This document shows, piece by piece, positions 1 to 7,259 of a stretch of DNA of 15,618 nt. Source of the stretch: TC-15 sp034437275 (GTDB lineage Bacteria; Chloroflexota; Anaerolineae; Aggregatilineales; Aggregatilineaceae); contig DAOTUD010000051.1 in assembly GCA_034437275.1 (NCBI GenBank), positions 1-15,618 on the forward strand, given 5' to 3'. Within the stretch, counting starts at the first letter, position 1; each line of letters begins with the position of its first letter. Both the position numbers and the translations under genes were made by a program. The notes below the pieces were generated by a model. The model was given only the letters and a program-made list of their open reading frames with translations, had not been told where the DNA came from and searched no databases.

Positions 1-122
1 CGGGCGCCCAATGGGGTGAGCGCGGTGCGCGGCTCGTCGCCAAAGCTCGCGCCGCCTATCTCAGCGGTCAATGGGATGCCTTCTGCGCCCGTGTGGCTTA
101 GATTGCCTGTCAGGTTTTGCAT
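1..122 (-). other. Unrecognised open frame across the mutase break
   Basis: From an ATG at 122 the minus strand is open to the window edge (about 40 codons), beginning MQNLTGNLSHTGAEGIPL and including EIGGASFGDEPRTALTPLGA. It overlaps the end of the broken mutase frame by 13 bases. I do not recognise it. Its codons (CAA, ACA, AAT, CTA, ATA, TTG) end in A or T far more often than those of neighbouring genes, so it may be foreign or non-coding. No ribosome binding site is evident. Confidence 0.2.
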
Positions 123-556
123 GCACCCACCGCCACCCCACACTTGCCGAACTCGCCCAGCGCCTGGGGCGCGTCGGTGTCGTAGCCCATCAGCGTCGGC
201 AGGTCGAACGCGACCGACAGCCCGGTCTGCCCCTGCGCCAGCAGGTAGCGGTAGCGCGCGTTCGTCTCCTCGGCAGTCCCGAAGCCGGCAAACATGCGCA
301 TCGTCCACAGCTTGCCCCGGTGCCCGGTGGCGTGCACCCCGCGCGTAAACGGGTATTCACCGGGCAGCCCCAGGTCGCGCCGGTAGTCCTGGTCCGCCAC
401 ATCCAACGGCGTGTAGACGCGCTGCACCGGGCGACCGCTGATCGTGGTGAAGCGGTCGCGGCGTTCCGGGCGGCCTTCGAGCGTGGGCCGGAGCGTGGAT
501 TTTTCCCAGTGTCGTTGAGCGTCGCGTAAGGCGTTGATCTTTTCCTGGTCAAACAT
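110..556 (-). pseudogene. Methylmalonyl-CoA mutase large subunit, truncated N-terminal fragment
   Basis: The 148 residues match the start of the B12-dependent acyl-CoA mutase TIM-barrel subunit, which interconverts methylmalonyl-CoA and succinyl-CoA. Visible landmarks are GEYPFTRGVHAT (66-77), WTMRMFAGFGTAEETN (84-99) and GQTGLSVAFDLPTLMGYD (109-126). The start ATG at 556 follows an AGGAG site. Homology stops abruptly after GKCGVAV (residue 143), where the family normally continues with a segment like SSLEDME; here five unrelated residues (GACKT) and a TGA follow. The large subunit is normally over 500 residues, so about three quarters is missing. The family's active-site tyrosine (in T-M-Y-R-G) appears as His in ATGHRGK. 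The minus strand beyond the break has an open -1 frame to the window edge, but it does not look like mutase. A truncated gene or an assembly join would both explain this. Confidence 0.8.
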
Positions 557-649
557 GTTTTTTCTCCTGCCAGCAATCATTTTGCCGCAGATTTTAAGCA
601 TTTCCGGCAGAAATACCTAGAAAACCACTGCTCTTCCGCCCCGGCCAAT

Positions 650-676
650 AAAAAAGTGCCGCCCCATTGGCGGCAC
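650..676 (-). terminator. Rho-independent terminator of the small lipoprotein gene
   Basis: A perfect 8-bp stem GTGCCGCC/GGCGGCAC (656-663 with 669-676) and a 5-nt loop is followed on the minus strand by six T residues (650-655). It lies just past the stop codon of the lipoprotein gene ending at 705, in the right orientation to end that transcript before the mutase fragment. Confidence 0.85.
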
Positions 677-704
677 ATGGCAACCCGATCCCCCCGGACG
701 AACA

Positions 705-1115
705 TTACTCTTTGACCGGGCGCGTGACCTCGCTGATGCACCATTCCCCACGCTGCTCGACGACCGTAAACGTCACCTCAAACTTGTTCCACTGGCCGAC
801 GACATGTTCCGTCTGCCCGCTGAGTTTGACCTCGTACTGCGAGGCGTCAATTTCGGTTTCGCTGTAACTCAGGCCCTTCATTTTTTCCCGGTCGAGATAA
901 TACTGAAGCTGGTTTTGGGCCGGCGCGTCCGGATCGCCCATCGCGCCCGGCTGCGGCATGCACAACACAGCATTCATCTCCCTCGGGGCATTATCGCGGA
1001 AGGCCGAGATATACTCCTTGACTGCTTTCTCGCGCGGCGATTCTTCCTCTTCACAGGCGGTGAGCAGCGGCATCGCAATGAGCGTGATTAATACGATGAG
1101 AACAAGCCTTTTCAT
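705..1115 (-). CDS. Small lipoprotein, function unknown
   Basis: A 136-residue protein with a lipoprotein signal peptide: MKR, a hydrophobic run, and a lipobox LLTAC with Cys21 as the lipidated residue, followed by the acidic tether EEEE. The mature part starts EKAVKEYISAFRDNAPREMN and ends with a beta-rich stretch (FEVTFTVVEQRGEWCISEV). That order, a helix then antiparallel strands, resembles NTF2-like/DUF4878-type lipoproteins, but this is only a fold-level impression. The ATG at 1115 is preferred over a TTG one codon upstream because a GAGGG site sits 6 nt before it. A perfect TATAAT lies about 45 bp upstream and a strong terminator follows, so it is probably a single-gene transcript. Two cysteines (49 and 122 by my count) could form a disulphide outside the membrane. 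Confidence 0.8.
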   Translation of the reverse strand: MKRLVLIVLITLIAMPLLTACEEEESPREKAVKEYISAFRDNAPREMNAVLCMPQPGAMGDPDAPAQNQLQYYLDREKMKGLSYSETEIDASQYEVKLSGQTEHVVGQWNKFEVTFTVVEQRGEWCISEVTRPVKE

Positions 1116-1157
1116 CAATTTCCCTCGCTTTTTACTAGGCGGCTTTATTCAGGGACC

Positions 1158-1163
1158 ATTATA
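1158..1163 (-). promoter_or_regulatory. Candidate -10 box for the small lipoprotein gene
   Basis: A perfect TATAAT on the minus strand, about 43 bases before the ATG at 1115. No good -35 hexamer is visible 16-18 bases upstream, so the call rests on the -10 box and position only. The rest of the 147-bp gap to the TetR gene shows nothing else. Confidence 0.4.
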
Positions 1164-1262
1164 CCGCGAAAACCATCAGAAAAGGAACTACTCCGCCGCT
1201 TGATCGCGGCCACCTGTGCGCCGCTGCCAGCCGAACACCCGCACCAGATGCAGCCCCCCGGC

Positions 1263-1877
1263 CTACGCGCAGTCTGGCGCGCCGGGCTGGTCGTGGTTTT
1301 CCAGCCCCAACGTCTTGAAAATGCCGGTCACGCCCAGCTCAAAGAATGCGCACGCCATATAGCCGGCAGAGTACGGCATGTCGTTATCCAGCCACCAGTG
1401 GAGCACCCCCAGCAGCGAACTGGCGAGGTGATTGGCCGCGATCTCGACCGGGATCGGGCTGGGACGCGCTTGCAGCACCGCGTTGAGGTAGCGCTGGGAG
1501 TTGGTCGCGGTGTACTCGCGCAGTTGGCGCTCGACACTGGCCCCGCCCTGCCCGCGCAGCATGATGCGGTACAGGTCGCGGTGCGCTTTGGCATGCTGGA
1601 AGATCACGCGGATCGGCGCGACATCCCCTTCGGCGAAGACGCGCTCCAGGTCCGGCTCGATCTTGCTCAACAGGTCGTCCACCAGGGCTTGCAGCGTGCT
1701 CAGCAGCAGGTCGTCTTTGTCGCGGTAATGCAGGTAAAACGTGGCGCGCCCCAGGTTGGCATGGTCGGTGATATCCTGGATGGTGACCGCGTCGTAGCCT
1801 TTTTCCAGGCTCAGGGCCACCAGCGAATCGCGCAGCAGCTTCCGGGTGCGTTGGACGCGGCGGTCGCGCTTGCGCAT
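1263..1877 (-). CDS. TetR/AcrR-family transcriptional regulator
   Basis: A 204-residue protein of typical TetR length. The N-terminal DNA-binding domain is clear: RTRKLLRDSLVALSLEKGYD (helix 1), then VTIQDITDHANLGRATFYLHY (about 31-51) with the characteristic helix-turn-helix and the FYxHYxxKDDLL ending. The ligand domain ends with LLGVLHWWLDNDMPYSAGYM (about 155-175), wording seen in TetR C-terminal domains of the TetR_C_7/8 type. The ligand cannot be predicted. The start ATG has a GGAGAGGAA site just before it. It faces the secreted propeller gene at 2088 across a 210-bp divergent intergenic region, so that gene or itself is the likely target. A perfect TATAAT and an 11-bp palindrome lie upstream. 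Confidence 0.93.
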   Translation of the reverse strand: MRKRDRRVQRTRKLLRDSLVALSLEKGYDAVTIQDITDHANLGRATFYLHYRDKDDLLLSTLQALVDDLLSKIEPDLERVFAEGDVAPIRVIFQHAKAHRDLYRIMLRGQGGASVERQLREYTATNSQRYLNAVLQARPSPIPVEIAANHLASSLLGVLHWWLDNDMPYSAGYMACAFFELGVTGIFKTLGLENHDQPGAPDCA

Positions 1878-1922
1878 AATAGTTCCTCTCCTTGTGCATA
1901 GCTGACCGGCAGTTCACCTCCT

Positions 1923-1958
1923 ATTATATACGAAGGTTTAAATAGTAGACAGGCTGTC
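1923..1958 (-). promoter_or_regulatory. Candidate TetR gene promoter with palindromic operator
   Basis: On the minus strand a perfect TATAAT (1928-1923) lies about 46 bases before the TetR start codon. About 20 bp upstream of it, near the expected -35 position, is the palindrome GACAG-G-CTGTC (1948-1958). TetR proteins bind short palindromes and often repress themselves, so this is a reasonable operator candidate. The -35 hexamer itself is poor. Confidence 0.35.
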
Positions 1959-2087
1959 CAGAAATACGCGGCCAGCCCGGGTATGCCACCTTCACACGCG
2001 CGTATATCCCCGGCTTTCCACGAAAAACAGAATCGCGGTACACTGGAGCCGGCAGAACGTTAAGCGTGTATGTTGGGAGAACTTGCT

Positions 2088-3335
2088 ATGCGGGGAATTT
2101 TCATATTGATCGCGCTGCTGCTGATTCCGGCGCTGCCCGCGCTGGCGGAGTCGGCGCAGCAGGGGACGCCGCAGGTCGCGCTGGCTTACGTCGCACAGGA
2201 CACCGTCACGCTGGCCGACAGCAACGGGGACCCGGTCGAGCGCCCGGGGCCGGCGTTCACCTTCGGGCAGGGCGCGCGGCTGTTCTGGTCCGCGAACGGG
2301 CGCACGCTGTACATCGCGCGCGATGATGGGCTGTACACGACCGGCGCGCGCGGCGGGGCTGCCGTCAAGATGCAGGGGTCCTACGGGCGCACGATGGTGA
2401 TCTCGCAGGACAACGCCGTGTTGTACTACCTGGAGACTGCGGCCCCCCAACTCGTCGAAAACCCGGACGATCCCGGCGCGGAGCTGGTGTCATTCCCGTT
2501 CCGCGAGCTGACGATGGCGCTGGCCGAAGGCGGCGCAGGGCGGCTGGCGGGCTACTTCGGGCGTTACGACGCCGGATCGTCGCAGTTGCAGGGCTCGTTC
2601 GCCCCGACGCTGTACGTGCGCGACGGCGGGCTGCTGGGCGCGGGCCGCCCGGAACTGTGGCCCACCTACGGCGCGAACGTGTTTGGGACGTGCTGCTTCC
2701 CGGAGCCGGGGCTGGGCATGTTCAACGTCATGACCGGCGACCAGATGCTCGACTTCGACCCGCAGTTCATCCCCGGCGCGGCGGCGGCCAACTCCACGCG
2801 CACGCACCTCGCCGGGCCGACCACCAACGGCACCATCCGCGTGATCGACCTGATCACCGGCGGCGGGCGCGATTACGACATTCAGATCGCGGGCGGGCTG
2901 GGCACCATCGAGCGCATGGCGTGGTCGCCGGACGACACCATGCTGTATTTCATCTCGCGCTACCCCCCCAACAACCCGCTGGCACTGACGGCGGAGCCGC
3001 CCTTCCCGGTCGATGCGCGCAGCGCCAACGTCACGCTCTACCGGCTCAACCTGGTGACCAGCACCATCAAGGAACTGGCGTGGCGCGCGGACGTGTACGG
3101 CGTCAGTTCGCTGGCGGTTACCGACCGTTTCGTGTTCGCGGTGGTGGTCGATGCCAACATCGAACTGGTCGAGGCGGTCAACAACGGGCTGATCCCGCCG
3201 GGCACCTTGCCGACCGATCCCGCGCTGGCCCCGTACATGCCGATCACGCGGCTGTGGCGCGTCGATATCGAAGGCAGCACCGCGACCGACATCGCGCAGA
3301 ACGTGTGGGGCGTGGTCGCCCGTCCGATCCGCTAG
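2088..3335 (+). CDS. Secreted beta-propeller-like (TolB/PD40-type) protein
   Basis: A 415-residue exported protein. Residues 1-20 (MRGIFILIALLLIPALPALA) form a signal peptide with a likely cleavage after ALA. The mature chain carries WD40/PD40-like blade signatures: FWSANGRTLYIARDDGLYTT early on, and MAWSPDDTMLYFISRYP near the middle, where the S-P-D-x-x-x-L-Y-F pattern is typical of TolB-like propellers. A CC pair occurs in VFGTCCFPEPG. The ATG at 2088 is preferred over the in-frame ATG at 2070 because a GGGAG site lies 8 nt before it and the signal peptide starts cleanly there. It has no lipobox and no C-terminal anchor, so it is probably released or periplasm-like. Its binding partner is unknown. 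It is divergent from the TetR gene. Confidence 0.75.
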   Translation: MRGIFILIALLLIPALPALAESAQQGTPQVALAYVAQDTVTLADSNGDPVERPGPAFTFGQGARLFWSANGRTLYIARDDGLYTTGARGGAAVKMQGSYGRTMVISQDNAVLYYLETAAPQLVENPDDPGAELVSFPFRELTMALAEGGAGRLAGYFGRYDAGSSQLQGSFAPTLYVRDGGLLGAGRPELWPTYGANVFGTCCFPEPGLGMFNVMTGDQMLDFDPQFIPGAAAANSTRTHLAGPTTNGTIRVIDLITGGGRDYDIQIAGGLGTIERMAWSPDDTMLYFISRYPPNNPLALTAEPPFPVDARSANVTLYRLNLVTSTIKELAWRADVYGVSSLAVTDRFVFAVVVDANIELVEAVNNGLIPPGTLPTDPALAPYMPITRLWRVDIEGSTATDIAQNVWGVVARPIR

Positions 3336-3379
3336 CCCACACCAACATGGCACAAACCAGGAGCAGGAGATAAGGCACC

Positions 3380-3484
3380 ATGTCCATTTACCAGGCGATT
3401 GAATTTGCCCAGACCGGGCAGCGCGACGATGCGCGTACCCGCCGCCGGCTTTTCCGGCGCGGGTGCTGCCTGTGGCTGGCGTGA
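3380..3484 (+). pseudogene. Possible remnant of a TPR-repeat protein gene
   Basis: A 34-codon ORF with a strong AGGAG site reads MSIYQAIEFAQTGQRDDART, then RRRLFRRGCCLWLA. The first part resembles the opening of bacterial TPR proteins (A-x-x-x-A-x-x-G-x-x-x-x-A-R), and the closing LWLA resembles a motif at the end of such repeats, as if the middle had been lost. A 12-bp GC-rich hairpin (3437-3464) lies inside it. It begins 44 bp after the propeller gene stop and ends 14 bp before the convergent lipoprotein gene. It could instead be a genuine tiny protein or chance. Confidence 0.35.
3437..3464. terminator. GC-rich hairpin between convergent genes
   Basis: ACCCGCCGCCGG and CCGGCGCGGGT pair with one bulged base around the loop CTTTT. 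There is no T-run on either side, so it is at best a weak or bidirectional terminator between the plus-strand propeller unit and the minus-strand stalk unit. Confidence 0.35.
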
Positions 3485-3498
3485 GGGGCAGGTCACGG

Positions 3499-4377
3499 TC
3501 ACTGTGGGATCAGCACCGTTTGCAGCGTGATCCCGTCCTCACTCACCAGGATATCGGCAATGTAAAAACGCTCCGCACGCGCGGCAATCAGTTCGTCGAG
3601 CTTGGTCTGGGCGATCTCGACCAGCGCATCCCCGATCAGGCTGTCGTACAGGGCGTTGTTGTCGACGAAATACGCGCGCGTCGGGGTCAGCTTCAGGCGG
3701 CCTCCGTCGATGCTCAGGCGCAGTTCGATGTTGACCAGCCGCGCGCTTTCCAGCACATTGGGCGTGGTCAGCACGTTGGCTTCGATGACCATCTGCCCCT
3801 CGCGGAAGAAGATACGCGGCACGCGCTCGAAGACCGTCCCCACCTGGCTCTGCGTTTCCGGCTGGAAGGCCTGGTTAAGCTGCTCGGTGGTGAAGATCAA
3901 CACCGGGCCGGGCTGGGTGGGCGTGAGCGTTGGCGAGGGCGGTGTATTGGACGGGGTGAAGGTCAGCGTCGGCGTGAAGCTCGGCGTCTTGGTCGGCCAG
4001 ATCGTCGCCGGGACGGTCGGGAACGGCGTCGGCAGCTCGGGCGTCCATGTCGGCGGCAGCGTCGGCGTGCGCGGGTCCTGAGTAGGTGCCGCGCCGGGCG
4101 TGGTGGTCATGGTCGGCGTGGCGCTGGGGGCAGGTGTCCAGGTCGGCTGGCCGGGCACCGTCGGCGAGGCGGGCGTCCACGTCGGCGGCAGTTCGGAGCG
4201 CGCGACGGTCGGCATGGCGGCATCGCCGGTCGCCGTGACCGTGTCGCCTTGCGCCGCGACGCTAGTGGACGGGCCGCTGTCGTCGCTATCCGCATCATCG
4301 CCGCAGCCCGCCAGCCCAAGCGCCGCGCTCAGCACAACCACCACGATCACCGGTAACCAGTTCGTAAACTTGCGCAT
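3499..4377 (-). CDS. Stalked lipoprotein with unknown C-terminal domain
   Basis: A 292-residue lipoprotein. The signal peptide ends in lipobox LGLAGC (Cys25), followed by acidic DDADSDD. Residues about 45-157 are a Thr/Pro-rich stalk with recurring PPTWTP, PTWTP and TPSNTPPSP wording. Residues about 158-292 form a folded domain (LIFTTEQLNQAF... through ...DILVSEDGITLQTVLIP) with alternating strands and one long helix (ALYDSLIGDALVEIAQTKLD). It recalls lipid-binding DUF2993/LmeA-like domains, but I would not assign it on reading alone. The start at 4377 has a GAGGGGGA site; an upstream in-frame ATG lacks one. It lies 26 bp after the 911-residue stalk protein on the same strand, so the two are probably co-transcribed and may act together at the cell surface. 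Confidence 0.78.
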   Translation of the reverse strand: MRKFTNWLPVIVVVVLSAALGLAGCGDDADSDDSGPSTSVAAQGDTVTATGDAAMPTVARSELPPTWTPASPTVPGQPTWTPAPSATPTMTTTPGAAPTQDPRTPTLPPTWTPELPTPFPTVPATIWPTKTPSFTPTLTFTPSNTPPSPTLTPTQPGPVLIFTTEQLNQAFQPETQSQVGTVFERVPRIFFREGQMVIEANVLTTPNVLESARLVNIELRLSIDGGRLKLTPTRAYFVDNNALYDSLIGDALVEIAQTKLDELIAARAERFYIADILVSEDGITLQTVLIPQ

Positions 4378-4403
4378 AGCGTCCCCCTCATTTTTTGCAT
4401 AAT

Positions 4404-7139
4404 TCAAGACGATTCTCGCCCCAATAGCAGCGTGTATGCGCCGTCGCCCTGCACCTGGATGATGTACGGCCCATCGCCCGGCAGCGCGAATGCCTCCAGC
4501 GGCTGGTCCGGGGCATTCAGCGCCAGCAGATCACCGCCCGGCCCAATCAAAGCGACCGTGAAGGTGCGCGGCGTGATGGCGATGCGGATCACGTCGCCAG
4601 CCGCCCCGGTGAAGCGCCAGCGGTCGACGCCGCCGGGGGCCAGCACCTCGGACACCAGATCGCCATAAGCGACCGGCTCGGCAGCCGCGGCCCAGGCGGC
4701 GGCCCGGCGCGTGGCGGTCGCGGTCAGCGCGGCGTTGAACTCGGCTTCGAACGTGGCGCGGATGTCCGGGGTGGCGGTGGGGGGTGGTGTCGCCGTCCAG
4801 CGCGTGGCAGTCGCCGTCAGTGCGGCGTTGAATCTGGCCTCGAACGTGGCGCGGGCGTCCGGCGCTTCGGACGGAGCCGGCGTCATGGTCCAGCGCGTGG
4901 CGGTCGCGGTCAGCGCGGCGTTGAACTCAGCTTCGAACGTGGCGCGGGCGTCCGGCGTGTCGGTCGGCGAGGGCGTGGCGGTGAACTGCGCAGCCGTCGC
5001 GGTCTGCGCGCCCACAAAGCCCGCCGCAAACGTCATCGTCATGTCCGGCGTGTCCGTCGGCGAGGGCGTGGCGGTGAACTGTGCAGCCGTCGCGGTTTGC
5101 GCATCCTCAAAGGCCGCCGCAAACGTCATCGTCATGTCCGGCGTGTCGGTCGGCGACGGGGTAGCGGTGAAGCGGGTCGCGGTCGCGGTCTGGGCCGTGC
5201 TGAACGCCGCCGCGAAGGTTTCCGTCAGGTTGGGCGTGTTCGTAGCGGACGGTGTGTCGCTGGGCGTCGGGGTGCGCGTGTACTGGCTGGCCGTGGCCGT
5301 GCCCTCGACCTGGACCGCGCGCGTCGCCGTCAGGTGGGCGGCGGCGGTCGCGTTGTCGACGTTCAGTTCGGCGACAGCGGTCGTGGCCTGGATCATGGCT
5401 TCGGGGATGCGGGTGCGGGTCGCGGTGGCGTTGTGCTGCTGGAACCACTCCATGCCGCCCAGCCCCAGCCCGACCCCCATGACCAGGGCGACCAGCGTCG
5501 CGCCGATAAGCACCGGCAGGATCACGCGCAGGTTGGGCGAGGCCGGCTGCAGAAGCGCTTCCGGCGGCGAAACGGTGACCGGCTTGCTCCACTCGCTGGC
5601 GGTGCGCTGGTCGTCAGGGTGACGCAGCGCGCGCACGCGGTAGGTCGCCGGCTGGTCGGCCACGGCAGACTGCGCCTCGACGGTGTAGAGCGTCTCGCCC
5701 TGGTGATCCTCGTCTTCGCCTTTGGCCGTGACGCGGATCGCGTACTGGCGCGCACCGGGCACCGGCGTCCACTCGATGCGGCGCTGGGTGACGCTGGTGA
5801 AGACCGGCGTCACCAGCCGGGCGGGAGCGCGACAGGGCCGGCTCCAGGCGGAGGGCATGTTCGGCGCGTAGAGCGTGTTGAGCGCGCGCACGCGGTAATA
5901 CTGGTGCGGCGCGGTGTCCGGCGAGAGATGGACCTCCGGCAGTTCGCCCCGGTAGATGATCTGGCACTCGTCCGGCGCGAAATCCGGCGACGGCGCGGAC
6001 TGCACCTCGTAGCTGCTGGCCTGCTCGATGGGCGACCAGCGCAGGAAATACCCGCCGTTCTCCGACCACGTCACCGGCTCCAGCACCGGCGGAGCCAGCG
6101 CCATCGGCACCAGGCTGACCGGGTTGCTGGGCGTGCCCTCGACGCCCTGGTTCAGCGGGACGACACGGTAAAAGCGCGCCTCGGACGCGGGCGGCGAAAA
6201 CCGGTAGCGAAGCTGGCGGCTGTCGGTCAGTTCGGCCAGCAGCGCCGGATCGTCAAAGTCCGGCGTCTCGTCCTCCTCGACACGGTAGGCGGTCGCGGCG
6301 CTGGCGGTATGCCACGACAGTTCGCACAGGTCCGGCGCGGTCCAGCGATAGCTGAGCATCACGCCGGACGGCTCGGTGAGCACCGGGGTCAGCCGCAGGT
6401 CGAAGAACGCGAGATCGTGCGGCGTCTCGGCGCTCCAATCCTCGAGCGCCTGCTCCAGGTCGATGCGGCTCATGTCGGGCAGGTCGTCGCTGAGCGGGCC
6501 CGCCCCTTCCGACACCACCATCAGGCGGCCCAGGCCAAACAGGCTGCCGCGATAGGCGTGCAGCGCCATGCCGACCGGTTCCGGGCCGTTGGTGGGCGTC
6601 CAGCCCTCCCCCTCGCCGAGCACGGTGTCGAGCGTGACCGGGTCACCGGCGCTGTCGAGCAGCGTCACCCCGTCCAGCCCAAGCCAGGCCAGGTACATCC
6701 GCCCCCCGGTCACGCCGCGCTCCAGCCGCCCGCACACGAAGCCGGTCATGTCCGGCACCGCGTCCGGCCATTCGTCGGCCCACTGCGCGGTATCGGCCAG
6801 CCAACTGCGCAGATTTTGCGGCCAGTCGTCGTCGGCAGTTTCGCGCGGCCACAGGTAGTCCACCAGATAATCGGCCAGGAATGCCGCCGCCGGGCCATCC
6901 GTCAGCGCGAAGACCAGCCGGTCGGCGTCGTGCCGCACGCGCAGCCGGGCCGGGACCGGCGCGACGGGTTCGCGCGCGGCGGCCTGTTCCGCCTGATCGA
7001 GCGGCTCATCCGCCGGTTCTGCTTCAGCGGCAAGCACGGGCTGGGCCGGTTGGTACGCGCAGCGCCAGCGCCCATGCGGGCTGCGGCCCTGCTGTAAGGG
7101 GGTGGGATCGGGTCCGAGATACATGTCATTGATCGTCAT
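4404..7139 (-). CDS. One-pass membrane protein: degenerate PP2C-like, FN3-like, stalk, PPC-like domain
   Basis: A 911-residue protein whose parts read in order. Residues about 62-245 look like a PP2C-type phosphatase fold: RLVFALTDGPAAA resembles the DGxGG strand, GRMYLAWLGLDG the GDSR strand, and GRLMVVSEGAGPLSDDL the SDGL segment. The metal-binding aspartates are mostly gone, so it is probably inactive. Three FN3-like units follow (about 260-343, 348-440, 442-526; YRVEEDE, YEVQSAPSPDF and YAIRVTA strands, each ending near YRV). One membrane helix (about 538-563) leads to a Thr/Ala/Pro stalk (568-807) with five 31-residue repeats, then a C-terminal PPC-like domain (about 824-911; VDRWRFTGAAGDVIRIAI... 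GPYIIQVQGDGAYTL). The phosphatase-like part should be cytoplasmic and the stalk outside. The ATG at 7139 follows GGCGGAAAAAG and a good promoter. Confidence 0.82.
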   Translation of the reverse strand: MTINDMYLGPDPTPLQQGRSPHGRWRCAYQPAQPVLAAEAEPADEPLDQAEQAAAREPVAPVPARLRVRHDADRLVFALTDGPAAAFLADYLVDYLWPRETADDDWPQNLRSWLADTAQWADEWPDAVPDMTGFVCGRLERGVTGGRMYLAWLGLDGVTLLDSAGDPVTLDTVLGEGEGWTPTNGPEPVGMALHAYRGSLFGLGRLMVVSEGAGPLSDDLPDMSRIDLEQALEDWSAETPHDLAFFDLRLTPVLTEPSGVMLSYRWTAPDLCELSWHTASAATAYRVEEDETPDFDDPALLAELTDSRQLRYRFSPPASEARFYRVVPLNQGVEGTPSNPVSLVPMALAPPVLEPVTWSENGGYFLRWSPIEQASSYEVQSAPSPDFAPDECQIIYRGELPEVHLSPDTAPHQYYRVRALNTLYAPNMPSAWSRPCRAPARLVTPVFTSVTQRRIEWTPVPGARQYAIRVTAKGEDEDHQGETLYTVEAQSAVADQPATYRVRALRHPDDQRTASEWSKPVTVSPPEALLQPASPNLRVILPVLIGATLVALVMGVGLGLGGMEWFQQHNATATRTRIPEAMIQATTAVAELNVDNATAAAHLTATRAVQVEGTATASQYTRTPTPSDTPSATNTPNLTETFAAAFSTAQTATATRFTATPSPTDTPDMTMTFAAAFEDAQTATAAQFTATPSPTDTPDMTMTFAAGFVGAQTATAAQFTATPSPTDTPDARATFEAEFNAALTATATRWTMTPAPSEAPDARATFEARFNAALTATATRWTATPPPTATPDIRATFEAEFNAALTATATRRAAAWAAAAEPVAYGDLVSEVLAPGGVDRWRFTGAAGDVIRIAITPRTFTVALIGPGGDLLALNAPDQPLEAFALPGDGPYIIQVQGDGAYTLLLGRESS
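4719..5183 (-). repeat. Five tandem 93-bp repeats in the stalk
   Basis: Five consecutive in-frame units of exactly 93 bp (31 residues) share the plan TATR(F/W)TATPSPTDTPD, then xxATFEAEFNAALTA. A sixth, longer divergent copy (37 residues) extends to about 5294 and a partial one follows the last. GTGGCGGTCGCGGTCAG recurs with small changes at 4711, 4804 and 4897. The N-proximal units (FAAAFEDAQ type) and the C-proximal units (FEAEFNAAL type) form two subfamilies, which suggests at least two rounds of duplication. Confidence 0.9.
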
Positions 7140-7176
7140 AAGTCTTTTTCCGCCGGGATATACCGCGCACGCATGT

Positions 7177-7205
7177 AGTGTATGCTTCCCGGCGCAATAG
7201 GTCAA
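7177..7205 (-). promoter_or_regulatory. Sigma-70-type promoter of the stalk operon
   Basis: On the minus strand TTGACC (7205-7200) and TACACT (7182-7177) are separated by exactly 17 bp, and transcription would begin about 30 bases before the ATG at 7139. The -35 box lies in a perfect 11-bp palindrome GTCAA-G-TTGAC (7201-7211), a possible repressor site. Confidence 0.6.
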
Positions 7206-7259
7206 GTTGACGTTCGTCCTAGCCGGGCGACCGACGCGGCTCTCCGCAGCCCAGGCAGC

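Noticed and set aside
1200..1901. Plus-strand open frame opposite the TetR gene
   Set aside because: The TetR frame has an unmistakable helix-turn-helix; the opposite frame has none.
2490..3353. Minus-strand open frame opposite the propeller protein
   Set aside because: Arg/His-rich antisense translation; the plus strand carries a signal peptide and propeller motifs.
4719..5183. Tandem repeats as a possible CRISPR array
   Set aside because: The unit is 93 bp with no repeat/spacer alternation, is in frame in a coding sequence, and no cas gene is present.
5097..7097. Long plus-strand open frame (666 codons) opposite the stalk protein gene
   Set aside because: It is an antisense shadow made by GC-rich codon bias. 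The translation is Arg/Gly/His-rich with no domain, and the minus-strand frame has clear domains, a promoter and a ribosome site.
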